Notes under the pieces: model-generated | What the model was told of the DNA's origin: nothing | The model's input: the letters and a program-made list of their open reading frames with translations, nothing else | Databases searched by the model: none | Made by a program: the position numbers and the translations under genes | Source of the DNA: Areca catechu | Taxonomy: Eukaryota > Streptophyta > Magnoliopsida > Arecales > Arecaceae | Reading direction: 5' to 3' | Assembly (NCBI GenBank): GCA_021397845.1 | Contig: CM038040.1 | Coordinates: forward strand, 65,189,466 to 65,253,465 | DNA length: 64,000 nucleotides | Shown: piece after piece, positions 22,535 through 34,486 of the stretch | How the letters are laid out: each line of letters starts with the position of its first letter | Numbering within the stretch: the first letter of the stretch is position 1

Positions 22535-24235
22535 TTTCTATAAAATAAATTAAATAAGCTTTTTAGATACCTATGCTTTCTTGGATCCTTTGAGATTAGT
22601 CATCATGGTTCCTTTAGAAATCCAAACTTTCTTTATTTTTTTTCCATTCTTTCTTCTTAAATTGCATTCATAGGCTTTATGACCAATTCTTTACAATAAA
22701 AACAAACAATATTTGATATTTTGATGTATTAGATGCTAAAAACTTGATTGAAGAAAATCTATTTTTGAAGCTTGAATTATAACAAAATTCAGCTTTATCA
22801 TATGAATTTCTTTGATTTTTAAGGATTAACTCAAGTTTATTGAAACTTAAGGTCAGTTTATCAACCAAAGATTTGAGTTTTTGAATTTCTATTTGAAGAT
22901 ATTTATTATCTTGTTTTAAAACTTTAAGTTTCTTAAAACATTCATTCTTTTCCTTTTCTACGACTTTACTTTTTAAAGTATATCATTTAGCTCATTTTGC
23001 AATGCATTATTTTTCTTTATACATTCATCTTTTTCTTTTTGTAAAGTCTCATTAGCTTTGTTTAATGATTTGTTCTTTATACCTAACTTTTTTGAATTTA
23101 GCTAATAAATCATAGAAAGCATAATGGAGTTCATCAAATATAAACTCAATATCCAATTCAACACATATCTCATCTTTCCAAGCTATTAAGTATAGGTTGG
23201 CTGATTTTGTTTGCTCTTCTTCTTCGTTAGAGCTTGATTCATCACTATCGCTCCACATGAAAACCATGGCCTTCTTCTTCTTCTTACTCTTTTTGAAGGT
23301 TTTCTTTAAAGTTAGACATTAAAGTTGGACATTCGAATCTATAGTACCTTGGTTTCTTATATTCATAGCATATGAGCTATTAGTATGTATTTTTCCTTTT
23401 CTTTTGCTTTGCTTGGCTCCCCCTTAGCCAAGTACCTTCTTCTATATTTCAATCTACCCTTGCCCATGAATCTTCTAAATCTTTTCATTACAAAGGCCAT
23501 ATCCTTATCTCTTAACTCTTCTTTAGATGAAAGATTTTCTTTTTTTTTCTTTTTTTCTTCAACCGCTACCTTGGAAGTATGGTTTTCTTCTTTCTTCCTT
23601 TTTCTTCACTACGGAACTTCATGTTCAATTCATGGGTCATCAGAGATCCAAGAAGCTCTTTCAAAGGTAAGGACTTTTGTATCCCACTTGTCCGACAATG
23701 ATCTGAGGATCTTTTCTACTAAATCATAATTAGAGTACATCTTACCAAGACTTTTGAGATCGTTAATAATATTAGTGAATCTTGTGAATATTTCAGAAAT
23801 GATTTTAATGGGTTCCATTTTAAATAACTCATAGTTGTGCATAAGCAAGTTAATTTAGAGTTTTTTACTTGGTTAGTGCTTTATAAGTAACTTGAAGTTT
23901 ATCATAAATTTTCTTTGCTAAATTGCAAGTAAAGATTTGGTTAAATTCAGTGAAATCTAATGTACAATACAAAATGTTCATGACTTTTGCATTTAGCTCA
24001 GCCATCTTCATTTCATGATCATTCCATTCATCTTCTGGTTTTGGAATGTCAATGCCATCAACTTTCTTTGTAGAAGTATAAAAGCTTTTAATAATATTCT
24101 CCATAATTGAAAGTCTACTGCTTAAATGTAAATCCTCATTCTAGCTTTCCATTATATGTAATTGGTGTCATTAAATAAAGAATGCCTATTGCTAGATTAT
24201 CATCTGGCTAGTAAAGTACTCATGTGGGTCGCCAT
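22535..24235 (-). pseudogene. gag: Gag of element D, decayed
   Basis: The ATG at 24235 (minus) aligns with the Gag starts of A and B, followed by NYI then WKARMRIYI. The UBN2-type core continues in EDEWNDHEMKMAELNAKVMN (24104-23865) and FTRFTNIINDLKSLGK (23848-23630). A basic and acidic linker with SDSDESSSNEEEEQ lies at 23267-23052, and the coiled coil follows to about 22680. The zinc knuckles are damaged. The end meets pol at a T-rich stretch ending TTTTATAG on the minus strand. Confidence 0.8.
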
Positions 24236-24277
24236 GACCTTTTCTCTTAATCGTTGGATTAATGGCACTGAGATATG

Positions 24278-24288
24278 GCTTTGATCCA
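24278..24288 (-). promoter_or_regulatory. Degenerate primer binding site of element D
   Basis: On the plus strand GCTTTGATCCA stands where GCTCTGATACCA is expected: one substitution and a two-base loss relative to the initiator tRNA-Met PBS. It lies two bases from the LTR start at 24291. Confidence 0.65.
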
Positions 24289-24290
24289 CT

Positions 24291-25750
24291 TGATGCCCTG
24301 AACGATAATCCAAAAAGGGGTGATTTGGATTTTTTAAAATTAAAATAAACATGTACCTTTTAGAGCTAAAATGATGCATGGGCCGAGTGTTGTGTCAAGT
24401 GAGGTGTGCAAATACTAAAATTTAAGTAAAAGAGATAGAGAGAGATAAACATACATAAACATAACAAGATTTATAGTAATTTAGAGCAATTCCAGCTCCT
24501 ACATCCACTATCCAAGGATCTCTTAGAATTTTCACTATATTCTCGCAAAAATATCTTCAGTTTGTTTTCTCTCGAGCCCATAAACCAAAACCCTAATACA
24601 ATCATTTATTTTCTAAGCTCACAAACAATTCAATTAATTTTCCAACATCAATTAATCAAAAACTTAAATCCAATCCCACATTTCATCTCCCTATTGAAAT
24701 AAACAACACAAAACAAGAAAAATAGGGCAACTACATAAACTCTCAAAAGAGTGAAAAGTTGATGACGAAGCTCCTCTTATAAACTCTCCAGTCTCCAATG
24801 ATTGATCTTCAATGCTTAGTGAGATGCTCACTTAATGCTTCAATAGTGTTGGTTGGAAGAAATTAAGAGCTCTTAAGTTTTTAGGTAACTTCTCACCTGT
24901 TTTCAATGATTGGCAAGAATATTCTCAAGGAATATTAGCCTTTGACTTTGAATTCAAGCATTTATACTTCTCCAAGCATTTTTCCAATAGTTTTTAGTCA
25001 TTTCTAGCCATTTATAGCCATTGGAAGATGAAAAATAGTCATTAGAAGCCTTGGAAATGAAAATATGGAAGTTCTAGAACAAGTTGTTACTGTAACAATT
25101 CGAGGGTTGCAAGTTGGCTCGCTTGGAAGGAGTCGGCTCATGTATAGTATTTTGAAAAAGCATGCTTTCTATTTCTCTGAGAAAGCTGGTATGTTTTCTG
25201 CAAGTCAACTCTTTTAAACTATGTCCAAAAATCATGCTTTCTATTATCCTGAAAGAGTCGACTTGAATCTTGCAAGTCGGCTCTTGTACAGTGCCAAATC
25301 CTACATGCAATGCTAGCATACTGGAGTCAACTCTTCACAGAGAAGTTGGTTCTTTCATTCTAGATTTACATATTACAAGGAAATTAGTACTTTGGCCTTT
25401 CAAAACTTCCAAAGGATTTCTAATTACTCTCATAGGCTCCCTAAGATACAAATAAACTTTTCTAACTTTCTCAAACATGTCTATCAACAAAACTAAAGTC
25501 ACTCTTCTTCCATAGACTCTCATAAAATATTAAAAGGATTTTCAATGAATACATACAAGTTTACAATGGTCCTAGCAATCTCACTAATTATTTTAATGTC
25601 TCACAAACCATTTCAATGATTCAGAAGGGTTTTCAATTGAAGATCGGCTATTGGAAAGCTCTCTACAAAAATGTTCTCAATCATTCAAAATTATTAGTAT
25701 ACTATTCATTCTCTAATATTTTATAATCATCCAAATTATTCTCTTCATCA
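24291..25750 (-). repeat. 5' LTR of element D (minus strand)
   Basis: Plus-strand text from TGATGCCC to TTCATCA parallels 11839-13278 throughout, including GAGTCGGCTC-like words (about 25110-25350) and CTCTTATAAACTCTCC near 24774, a TATA-like motif on the minus strand. The right end is inferred by alignment and may be off by a few bases. ATAGAG follows at 25751 and also precedes the left LTR (11831-11836), possibly a decayed target duplication. Confidence 0.8.
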
Positions 25751-26470
25751 ATAGAGGGTCCTTAATGTCAATGGACCCAATTTTTCATGTCAATTCATTG
25801 TATGAAGAGCCCTCAGCAAAATCATCTAAGATGTATTTCCCTTGTGTTGATAGCCTTATAGCATCAAAATGATCAGAAAGGGGTACAAATGAATAATCTT
25901 CATGAGTAGGGCCAAAAGTCCTAATATTAAAGATGTTATCATCATTAGAACCTTCCAGACCCTCATTTTTCCAACTCAAGTCATCTTCATCTTCATTGTT
26001 GCCTTATCATCTACTTCATCATCATTAGCCTAATCATCCTTGCCATCACCTTTCTCATTGTCAGGCCTAACTTGTTGTTCATGTTTATCATCTGCTTCAT
26101 CATCAACTACCTTATTAGCCCTATTGTGACCCAATGTAGCATCAACTACCTCATCAACTAAGTCCACAAACTCCATAATGACTTGTGTACCTATATCTCA
26201 TCCTGGGTCTCTGGGGTCTTGAACTCATCCTCCTGGATAGCCATGGAGCCCCTATCATATTCAATGGTAGCATATAGTATCCACATAGATCATAATGGAA
26301 AACACTCCCCACTCAGAATGTAAGTCCATCATGTACATTATGTCATCATCAAATAATAATAATGTTAATCCATGTTCAAGATTATCCTTGGATACCAAAA
26401 TGTATATATTACTGGTGGATGGACACCTTATATCAATGCACATGCTTTGGAGTTCAAAGTAACTTATCAT
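25751..26470 (-). pseudogene. Mutator-like (MULE) transposase, N-terminal part
   Basis: Read on the minus strand from 26470: LLLFDDDIMYMMDLHSEWG then VFSIMIYVDT resembles the N-terminal domain of plant MuDR-type transposases. A long Asp/Glu-rich linker follows (VDDEADDKHEQQVRP region near 26090), and then NIFNIRTFGPTHEDYSF (25979-25785). The next expected part, the DNA-binding domain, is found at 11744-11508, on the far side of element D. Stops and frameshifts make it non-functional. Confidence 0.65.
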
Positions 26471-27787
26471 ATCAGGATCAACATTATCATAATGATCTAC
26501 ATTACCTCCAGAATACTTTGCATTGGGTCCCTTCGAAGGACTCCACCATGGTGGATCTCAAACGAGAATCCAACATCGGCTATATCTATAGCCAAAATAA
26601 AACAATGAGACCACCTTATAATCCTATAAAATAATCCAAACATTGTGGGCTGCTAAAATAAAGATATACGGACTTACTTGGACCATTACATAATCATTTA
26701 AACAAATTCAAATATTGCTAAATGTGACCGAACAAAGGCATTAAATAATTATTGAAACTATCGCTAAATGATTTGAACTAATCAAATCATTGTTAAATGG
26801 GATCAACACATACAAGAAAGACTTTGGGATATGTTGGAACAATTATTGTATGATTTGAACTAATCAAACCTTTGTTGAATAGGACTGACACATATAAGAA
26901 AGACTTTGAGACATACTGGGACAACTTTTGAATCTTTAAAGTATTCCAAATATCTAAAGGAAGGGCCGGACCATTAGAAGAAAGAAATTAAGGAACACTG
27001 CGATATAATCATCTAAATACCAAAATTTATCCTACTGCTATCAAATGGAAAAGAAAAATCCATAAAAATAAATTCAATGCATGACATAAACCCTAAAAAA
27101 ATATTATAACATACATCTTTTTCAATTTCTACTAATGTTTTCTCTTTGATTAGGTGGATGGAGGCTTGAACTCGATAGAGAGAGGCTCAATTTGAAGAAG
27201 TAGACAATTGATCGAGGGATTTAGGGAAGAATAGAGTATTTAAACCCTTGAATCTATTTTATTTTGCAGGTGGATAACAGAATAAGAATGTGTTTGACAA
27301 ATCTAACCTCTGATAGGTTAAGTGTTACTTTTCGAATACGGAAGGCTTAATAAAATTGGACCTAATCTCATGTGAGAAAACTATAATTATCCCACCATTT
27401 TATATATTATTATTTTTCCCTTAGTTCAGAATTGTACTATTAAATATCCAATGACTATCCAAAAAAAAAAAAAAAAATCAAATTACTACCTACCCAATGC
27501 CCAAACATTTTGGAGCCTAATAATGGATTCATGAAGAGTTTTACTTGGATTTGAGTTCTGTATGGATCAAACATACATAATTTGGGTTTAGGCATGGTTT
27601 TGTAGATTATTTCTGTTTGGCAGGAGTTGATCTCACCTGCCTGCTTGATAATACACGCAGCAACAATGCTGCTGAGCTAGAACTACAATTGAACCATGAA
27701 CCAGTCTAGATAAGATCCGGAGGGCTGACTTGCCAACTAGAACAAAGCAATCTATTAAATAAATTAAAAATTCAGATTAGAATCTAT
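26471..27787. other. AT-rich stretch without a recognised gene
   Basis: It probably begins with the upstream flank of the MULE. I see no coding frame with family signatures. A 17-A run is at 27461-27477. No terminal repeats or target duplications were found. Confidence 0.5.
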
Positions 27788-28753
27788 TGTGGTAATCCGA
27801 TTTAATATAAAATAATTGCCGGTTCATCAGTTGGGTCGATTTTATTTGGACCCATCAACCAAATCAGTGCACCTGAAGATGACATTTTTTAAATTTAACG
27901 AGGGCTGCAATATATCTCAGAAAAAATAATATATTATTATTTCATTCGGTTTCATGTCTTCAGCCTGGTTTGAAGAAGACGTTTATGGAATATATTACTA
28001 TTTCATTCGGCTTCATTTCTTTAGCCTGGTTTGAAGAGGACACTTCTGGAATCTGTTACTATTTCATTCGGCTTCATATCTTCATCTTGGTCCGAAGAGA
28101 ACACTTCTGGGATGTGTTATTTATCTCTTTGGCTCCATGGTAAGCAGTTCTTTATTTTCTGGTTCACTTCGAAGAAGATAAATCCGAAGTATATAGCTAG
28201 CACGTCTTCGGACCATTCTAAGGAAGTTAGTCCGAAGAGGTAACTAGACTCTTTTTGAATCTCCTCTAAAGAAATTGTATCCGAAGCATGTGAACGATCT
28301 TTCAGCCTAAAACAGTTGAAGGTTGTTCTGGTTGTTATAACCACCCACATGGTCGATAGCTCTGGCTTCGATAACCATGGAATAACTAATTTCTGACCGC
28401 CACTACTTACTGTTATGAGGAAGTTATATTAACTAATTCCCATAACCGTAAGTAGTTACACTCATGCCTATAAATATCGGTAAGAGGGGACATTCGAGAA
28501 AAGCCAACTCCAGGCAAGTTAGAGCCAGTCCATAACTAGCTCTTTCAACGTCACTCTACTCATTTTTTTCCTTTCCATTTTCACCTCATTTTGCTCTCAA
28601 GTTTTTCATTCTGCTGCCTAAATTCTTGCTAACTTTGGCATCGAAGTGTCCCCCGCCGGAGAAATTTTGGTCAAGGGATTTGTTTTGCAGGCTTTCATCG
28701 AAGGTGAACCAGCAGGCAGGTCGCTCCATCCGGTTCGCAGGGATTTAGCATCA
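27788..28753 (+). repeat. 5' LTR of Tat-type Gypsy element F1
   Basis: It starts TGTGGTAATCC and ends TTAGCATCA, four bases before a PBS-like sequence. It contains three tandem copies of a 61-bp unit (TTCATTCGG at 27941, 28002, 28063) with CGAAGA words, and a TATA box (TATAAATA, 28469-28476). Its partner at 57778-58908 is the same LTR with an extra repeat unit. The flanks do not show a convincing target duplication. Confidence 0.85.
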
Positions 28754-28756
28754 ATA

Positions 28757-28776
28757 AATTGGAGCACCGGAAGGGG
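28757..28776 (+). promoter_or_regulatory. PBS-like site of F1
   Basis: AATTGGAGCACCGGAAGGGG follows the LTR by three bases. F2 has ATTGGCACGCCAAGAAGGGG at the equivalent place. The TTGG...GGGGAA form suits Tat-type Gypsy elements; I could not assign the tRNA. Confidence 0.55.
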
Positions 28777-28820
28777 AAGAATTTTCTCTGGTTAAGGAGA
28801 ACCTTGAAAAAACAAGAATA

Positions 28821-30250
28821 GTGAAAGAAAAGATCCATAATACTTGTACGAGCAGGGAGCACCCTGCTCCTCAGGTGAATAACCCTCTGGTGGAAAATGA
28901 TATGCCACCTCCAATGTTGACTGTGGGGCAACAGCAATTCGAGGCCCTTTTGAGTCGAGTTGATGCCCTGACAGCTTTAGTCCAGACTCTTCAAGAAATT
29001 GCCGTTCAAAGGCAGTGCCCTCCAGCCACCTCTCAACCTAGTCATCGAGCTAAGGAAAGGGAAGATCGATGCCAGGAATCCACCCCAAGTTCTTTACAAA
29101 TCCGATTTTCTCATGATCATTACAGCTCCCAACCAAGCAAGCATATGGAGGATCACCATGGTAAGAAAAGAACCAGACATTCTCTTTCTATTTCTTCTGG
29201 AGATTCTACACCTGGAGGAGTCCGGCAAAGAAAAATGAACTTCGATTTTGAAAAGAAGTTCAAGTTATTGGAGTCACAGATGGCCAGGCTCACTGATCAA
29301 AGAAGAGGTGACGAAGTTATGACTTTCAATTCACAACCGCCTTTCTCCGATCGGATTATGGCCGAAGTCATCCCTCGGTATTTTAAGATTCCTCAACTAG
29401 AGGCTTATGATGGAACTACTGATCCCCTTGATCATTTGGGAAGTTACAAAGCTCATATGATGGTACAAGGGGCATCTGATGCATTATATTTCTCGCTTTC
29501 CCTATCACCTTAAGGAAAGCTGCTCGAATGTAGTATTCGAGCATACAGCCAGGCATAATTCATTCTTTTGCTGAGCTGGAGTGACTGTTTATTTCATATT
29601 TTAGAACATGTTGAAAGATGCCGCGTAACATAGATAGTTTGTTCCTCCAACAGAATGAAGGAAAAAATCTTAAAGAATTTGTTATTCGATTCAATTCAAC
29701 CACTCTGGAGATCCCAGATCTCAATGAGCACGTGGCCATGTCAACCCTGAAGAAAGGTCTCAGATCGTCCAGGTTTACTTTTTTTCTGGACAAGAGGTTC
29801 CCCATGAGCTATGCCGAACTACTGGCAAGAGCTCAGAAATATGCTACTGCTAAAGAGCAAGCTGCAAGTCGTCGACTCATCAAAGAGAGACACCCTTCCA
29901 AGAAAAAGAGCATCAAGGGATCAAATGTGCCCACATCTTCCAACAATGCATCAGTTCCCAGACGTAGTCCCAAGTCCAAGCAACAGGGCAATCGGTTCGA
30001 CTCCTACACTCCCCTCAACCTCCCAAGAGAGAAGATTCTGTTGGAGATAGAAAAAGAAAACTACTTGCAAAGGCCACGTCCCCTAAAAACCTCTGCTAAA
30101 GCGAGAGATAAGAATAAATGTTGCCGATTCCATCAGGACCATGGCCATAACACTGAGAAATATTTTCAGCTCTGGGATGCTATTATAGACCTAACCAAAA
30201 GAGGATATCTGGAAAAGTATGTTGCCGTCTGGAGCCTCAAGCCAAAGTAA
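28821..30250 (+). pseudogene. gag: Gag of Gypsy F1, frameshifted
   Basis: The first part (to 29513) has LTVGQQQFEALLSRVDALTA, a charged Ser/Arg-rich segment, and the Tat Gag core start IPRYFKIPQLEAYDGTTDPL. Frame is lost near 29500-29600, and the core resumes at about 29630 (FLQQNEGKNLKEFVIRFN, LNEHVAMSTLKKGLR) through to the conserved CRFHQDHGHNTEKY and IDLTKRGYLEKY at the C-terminus. F2 has the same order (33962-37045). Tat-lineage Gag proteins use this HxxHGH-type element in place of a classic CCHC knuckle. The stop is at 30248-30250. Confidence 0.8.
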
Positions 30251-32955
30251 CCACCCTTTAAAGAGCTACTGATGAAGCCGAACTGCCTCACCAAAGGCCG
30301 ACCGATGGGAGGGTCGGCATGCTTCATCGATCAATCAGTTGAAGGAATGAAGCTGAAGAAGATAACCCTAAGAGACTTAAAGGCAAAAACTCCATTAGCT
30401 TCTCAGATGAGGATCTCCAAGGAGTTCAACTCCCACATGATGACCCTGTTGTGGTTTCAGCTGTAATTGCAAAATATGATGTAAGAAAAATTCTGATAGA
30501 TAATAAAAGTTCTATCGATGTTTTACTATATTATGCATTTCTTAGAATGGGCTTATCTGGAAGTGAGCTGCAAAGGTTCATATTCCTCTGACTGGGTTCG
30601 GAGAAAATCAAGTTGGAGTTGAAGGAGAAATAGTTTTACCCGTAACTCTTGGCACTGAACCATGCCAAAAGATACTTCCCATTAACTTCATAGTAGTACA
30701 AACACCTTCAGCTTATAATATAACTTTGGGACGGCATGCTTTAAATAAATTTCGAGCCATAATATTGACCAACCATCTTTTGATACGATTTCCCACCATA
30801 CATGGCATCGGAGAAATGAAAGGTGATCAAAGGGTTGCTCGTCAATGCCTAATGATCCAGGATAAATAATCGACCAATCCATTAACACTTGATCAGTTAT
30901 ATCCAAGAGACAGAACTAAAGATATGGAGAACCAGTGGAAAAGACCCTCTTTGTGCCTTTATCTAAAGATGACCCGATGAAATTTGTATAAATTGGTAGT
31001 CTGTTAGATGAAGAGACAAAAGCAAGGCTGATTAGCTTTCTCCAAAGTAATGCCGATATCTTTGCTTGGGCAGCTTCGGATATGCCTAGAATTCCATCTA
31101 AAATAATTACACACCGGTTAGAAGTAACTCCCAGCTATAAGCCAGTTCAGTAGAAGAAGATGACTTTGCTCCGGAGAGACAGAGGGTCATTGATGAAGAA
31201 GTCAGTAAACTCTTTGAAGCCAAATTTATAAGAAAAGTACAATATCCAAATTGGTTGGCCAATGTTGTGATGGTAAAGAAGTCTAATGGTAAGTGAAGGA
31301 TCTGCATTGACTATACAGATCTTAATAAGGCTTGTCCAAAAGACAGCTTTCCTTTATCGAAGATAGATCAGTTAGTTGATGCCACTGCTGGTCATCAGCT
31401 GTTGAGCTTTATGGATGCTTTTTCAGGATATAACCAAATATAAATGGATCCTGAAGATGAAGAAAAAACATCTTTCATCATAAAAAAAAGGGCTTTACTG
31501 TTATAAAGTGATGCCATTTGGGTTAAAAAATACTGGAGCAACTTTCCAAAGATTGATCAACAAAATGTTCAAGAATCAGAAAGGGAGAAATATGGAAGAT
31601 TATGTTGATGATGTGATTCTGAAGAGTCTTTATAGGTCTGACCATATTGAAAACTTAAGAGAGTCCTTTGACGCACTTAGACGCCATCAAATGAAGTTGA
31701 ATCTGACTAAGTGCACTTTTGGTATAACCTCAACAAAATTCCTGGGATTCTTAGTTACCAAGCAAGGAATTGAAGTTAATCCAGAAAAGATTCAAGCCAT
31801 TCGAACCATGAGACATCCCTCTTGCAAAAAAGAAGTACAGCGGCTGACAGGAAGAATCGCTTTTTTGAGTTGATTTATTTTCCGATCAACGGAAAGATAT
31901 CTTCCTTTTTTCAAAGTTCTCCATCAAACTTAAAGTTTCGAATGGTCAGATGACTGCAAGATTGCTTTTGATTAGTTGAAAGAATACTTGGAAAACCCTC
32001 CTTTGCTCTCTAAACCTTGTGGAGGGGAAACTCTTTATTTGTACCTTTCTGCCTCAGACAAAGCGGTTAGTTCGGTACTTGTTCGAAAAGATACCGACCA
32101 CTTGTAGAAGCCAATTTACTACACTAGTAAAATACTGCATGAGGCAGAAGTACGATATCCCATAATAAAAAAACTCATTTTCTTCTTGGTAGTTGCAGCG
32201 AAGCATTTGCGACCCTATTTCCAAGCTCACACCATTATGGTTTTGACAGATTAGCCCCTGAAGGCCATTCTGCGCTGCCCCGACACTTCAAGAAGGATAG
32301 CTAAATGGGCTGTTAAGTTAGAAGAGTTTGACATTGACTTCCAACCTAGATTAGCAATGAAAGTGCAAGTTTTGGCTGATTTTATAGCCGAATGCACTTG
32401 GAGATCAGATAAGAGTCAACTAAGGACCGAAGAGGAAGAGACCACCGAAGAAGATCTAGAATTCATATGGATGCTTCATGTGGATGGCGCCTCCAATGCC
32501 AATGACTATGAAGCTGGTCTCATTTTGGCTAGTCCAAATGGCCAAGTCAGAGAATATGCTCTTCGTTTTTCTTTCCAAGCTTTGAATAATCAGGCAGAGT
32601 TTGAAGCTCTCATTACCGGACTTAGAATTGCATAGAAATTGGAGATCAGAAAGATTAAAGTCTTTTTAGATTCACAATTAGTGGTGAATCAAGTAAAAGC
32701 TGAATTCGAAGCTCAGAATCTCATCATGATTCAGTATCTGGAGAAGGTGCAAAGCCTAATATCCCAACTGGAATATTTTAAAATTGTTCACATGCCCCGA
32801 ACAAAAAATTCTTGGGCCGATGCTCTTTCATGTCTTGCAACCACTGCCCCAGACTCCCTTGGCTGAACATATGTGGAATATCTTGAAGACCCCAGCATAT
32901 CCGAATCCATAGTGAAAATATGTTCGATTGAACATGAGCCCTCATGGATGGATCC
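30251..32955 (+). pseudogene. pol: Pol of Gypsy F1: protease, RT, RNase H and extra RNase H; integrase missing
   Basis: The protease region near 30480 has DVRKILIDNKSSIDVLLYY; the usual Gly of D-x-G-S-S is Lys. RT runs from about 31100 to 32260, with the YVDD box at 31601-31612 and GFLVTKQGIEVNPEKIQAI after it; in-frame stops lie around 31150-31450 and beyond. The connection RNase H (PLKAILRCPDTSRRIAKWAV) is followed by a second, HVDGASN-type RNase H (about 32478-32866, with DSQLVVNQV and NSWADALSCLAT). That dual arrangement is the mark of the Tat lineage. The frame stops being Gypsy at 32955 (EPSWMDP), where the F2 LTR begins. No integrase of F1 is found elsewhere. Confidence 0.82.
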
Positions 32956-33765
32956 TGTTGGGATATGTCAGTTCAGGCATAAATCAACCACCGGTTCGAT
33001 CGCTCGTGCACTCCCTCCCGAACCAGACACCTCGAACCAAAGCACCCGAAGGGAGCCGAATGATTAATGGGCAAGGTGATGATGTGATCTTCAGATTCAG
33101 CCAAAGACAACCCTCGGCCCCGGTCGAGGACATGGCCCTCGGCCTCGGTCGAAGACACAGTCTTCGACCTCAGCCATAGGTACCGATCCGAAGATGTCTC
33201 AAGATGAAGACATCTCAAAATGAAGACATCTCTCTGATCTAGCAATGGCCACTCTTGGAGAAGAGGCCCGAAGGCAGATCTCCGACCAACCTCAAATCCA
33301 CATGAACATGGGCACAGCGGTTACAATTAGCTGCCTAACTATCACTTCCAAAGTATAACTACGTTGAAGTGGCCACATGGCCAATAACTCCAATTGTAAT
33401 GCCTCCGGCCTGATCGGAACCGTTCAATAACCGCCCACGGTTATGGGCAGAGGGAAATCAATTAGCCCCGATCGTAACCGTAGGAAAAAGGATGAAGCCA
33501 CAGGCCAGGCCAGCTGATATAAATACTGGTAAGAGGGGACACTCGAGGTAGGCACAACAAAATCCTAAAAAAACTAGAGTTCCTTTCCTCGCCATCTCCC
33601 TCCTCAGAATCTTTCCCATTCTGTTGCTGGAACCCGTCTCTGACTTAGGCATCGGAGTGTCCCTTACCGGAGAACATCCGGCCAGGGATCTATTATGCAG
33701 GTAAACCAGGGGAGCGAACCTATGATCCGGCAGCTTCGCTCGATCGAAAAAGGGATTCTACGCCA
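32956..33765 (+). repeat. 5' LTR of Gypsy F2
   Basis: TGTTGGGATATG begins directly after the F1 codons for MDP, and the LTR ends CTACGCCA before ATAG and a PBS-like ATTGGCACGCC. TATAAATA is at 33518-33525, with TACTGGTAAGAGGGGACACTC after it, closely parallel to the F1 LTR. GAAGACATCTC-type words repeat around 33190-33240. No second copy of this LTR is visible in the window. Confidence 0.65.
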
Positions 33766-33874
33766 ATAGATTGGCACGCCAAGAAGGGGAAAGAGCATAT
33801 TAGGCATCTACCATTAGCTCCCTTCCTTAGAAAAGGGAAAGTGTAAAGAGGTTCTAACGGTGAAGGAAAAAACT

Positions 33875-34486
33875 CAGAATGCCTCGATAAGCAGAAGCCG
33901 CACTCCCACCTAGAGGGGTGAACCCCTGGTAGGGAATGGCATTCCGCCTCCCACACTTGTCGTGGGACAGCAGCAATTTGAGACTCTCTTGAACCAAGTC
34001 AATGCCCTCACGACTATGGTTCAGAATTTTTATGATAAAGTCTTTCAGGTGGGGCATCTGCCAACCATCTCCAGACATAGCCATCAATCTTGGAAGAAAA
34101 GAGCCCCTCGAGATAGATCCACCTGTCTTTCCCTCCACGATCAACCCTCCCCTAAGAGCCGAAGCTCTCGAATTCCAAGGCCAACCGAATCGTTACGAAG
34201 AGGAAAGAGGCCTAAACAATCTCTCTCTGCTTCCTTCGAAGACTCCACTCCCAAGAGGGACCTGCCGAAGGAAGTCCACCCTGATTATGAGGGAAAGCTT
34301 AAGGCCCTCGAATCAGAGGTCACGAAGCTTCAGGAGTAGAGGAACCATGATGACCTCGTGGCATGTGAGCTACATCCTTCGTTTACCTCTCGCATCATGA
34401 CCGAAGTTATCCCCTGGTACTTTAGGGTCCCCCAGATGGAGCCCTACGATGGCACCACTGACCCGCTTGATCACCTGGGTAGTTTC
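33875..34486 (+). pseudogene. gag: Gag of Gypsy F2, N-terminal part
   Basis: MGQQQFETLLNQVNALTTMV (from 33962) matches F1 LTVGQQQFEALLSRVDALTA. A Ser/Arg-rich stretch follows, then a TAG at 34337-34339, after which the same frame continues MTEVIPWYFRVPQMEPYDGT to HLGSF, where solo LTR C interrupts. The frame resumes unchanged at 36146, because LTR plus target duplication is 1659 bp, a multiple of three. Confidence 0.8.

Noticed and set aside
11834..25756. Exact 5-bp target duplication for element D
   Set aside because: ATAGAG occurs on both sides but with a two-base offset on the left, so it cannot be stated with confidence.
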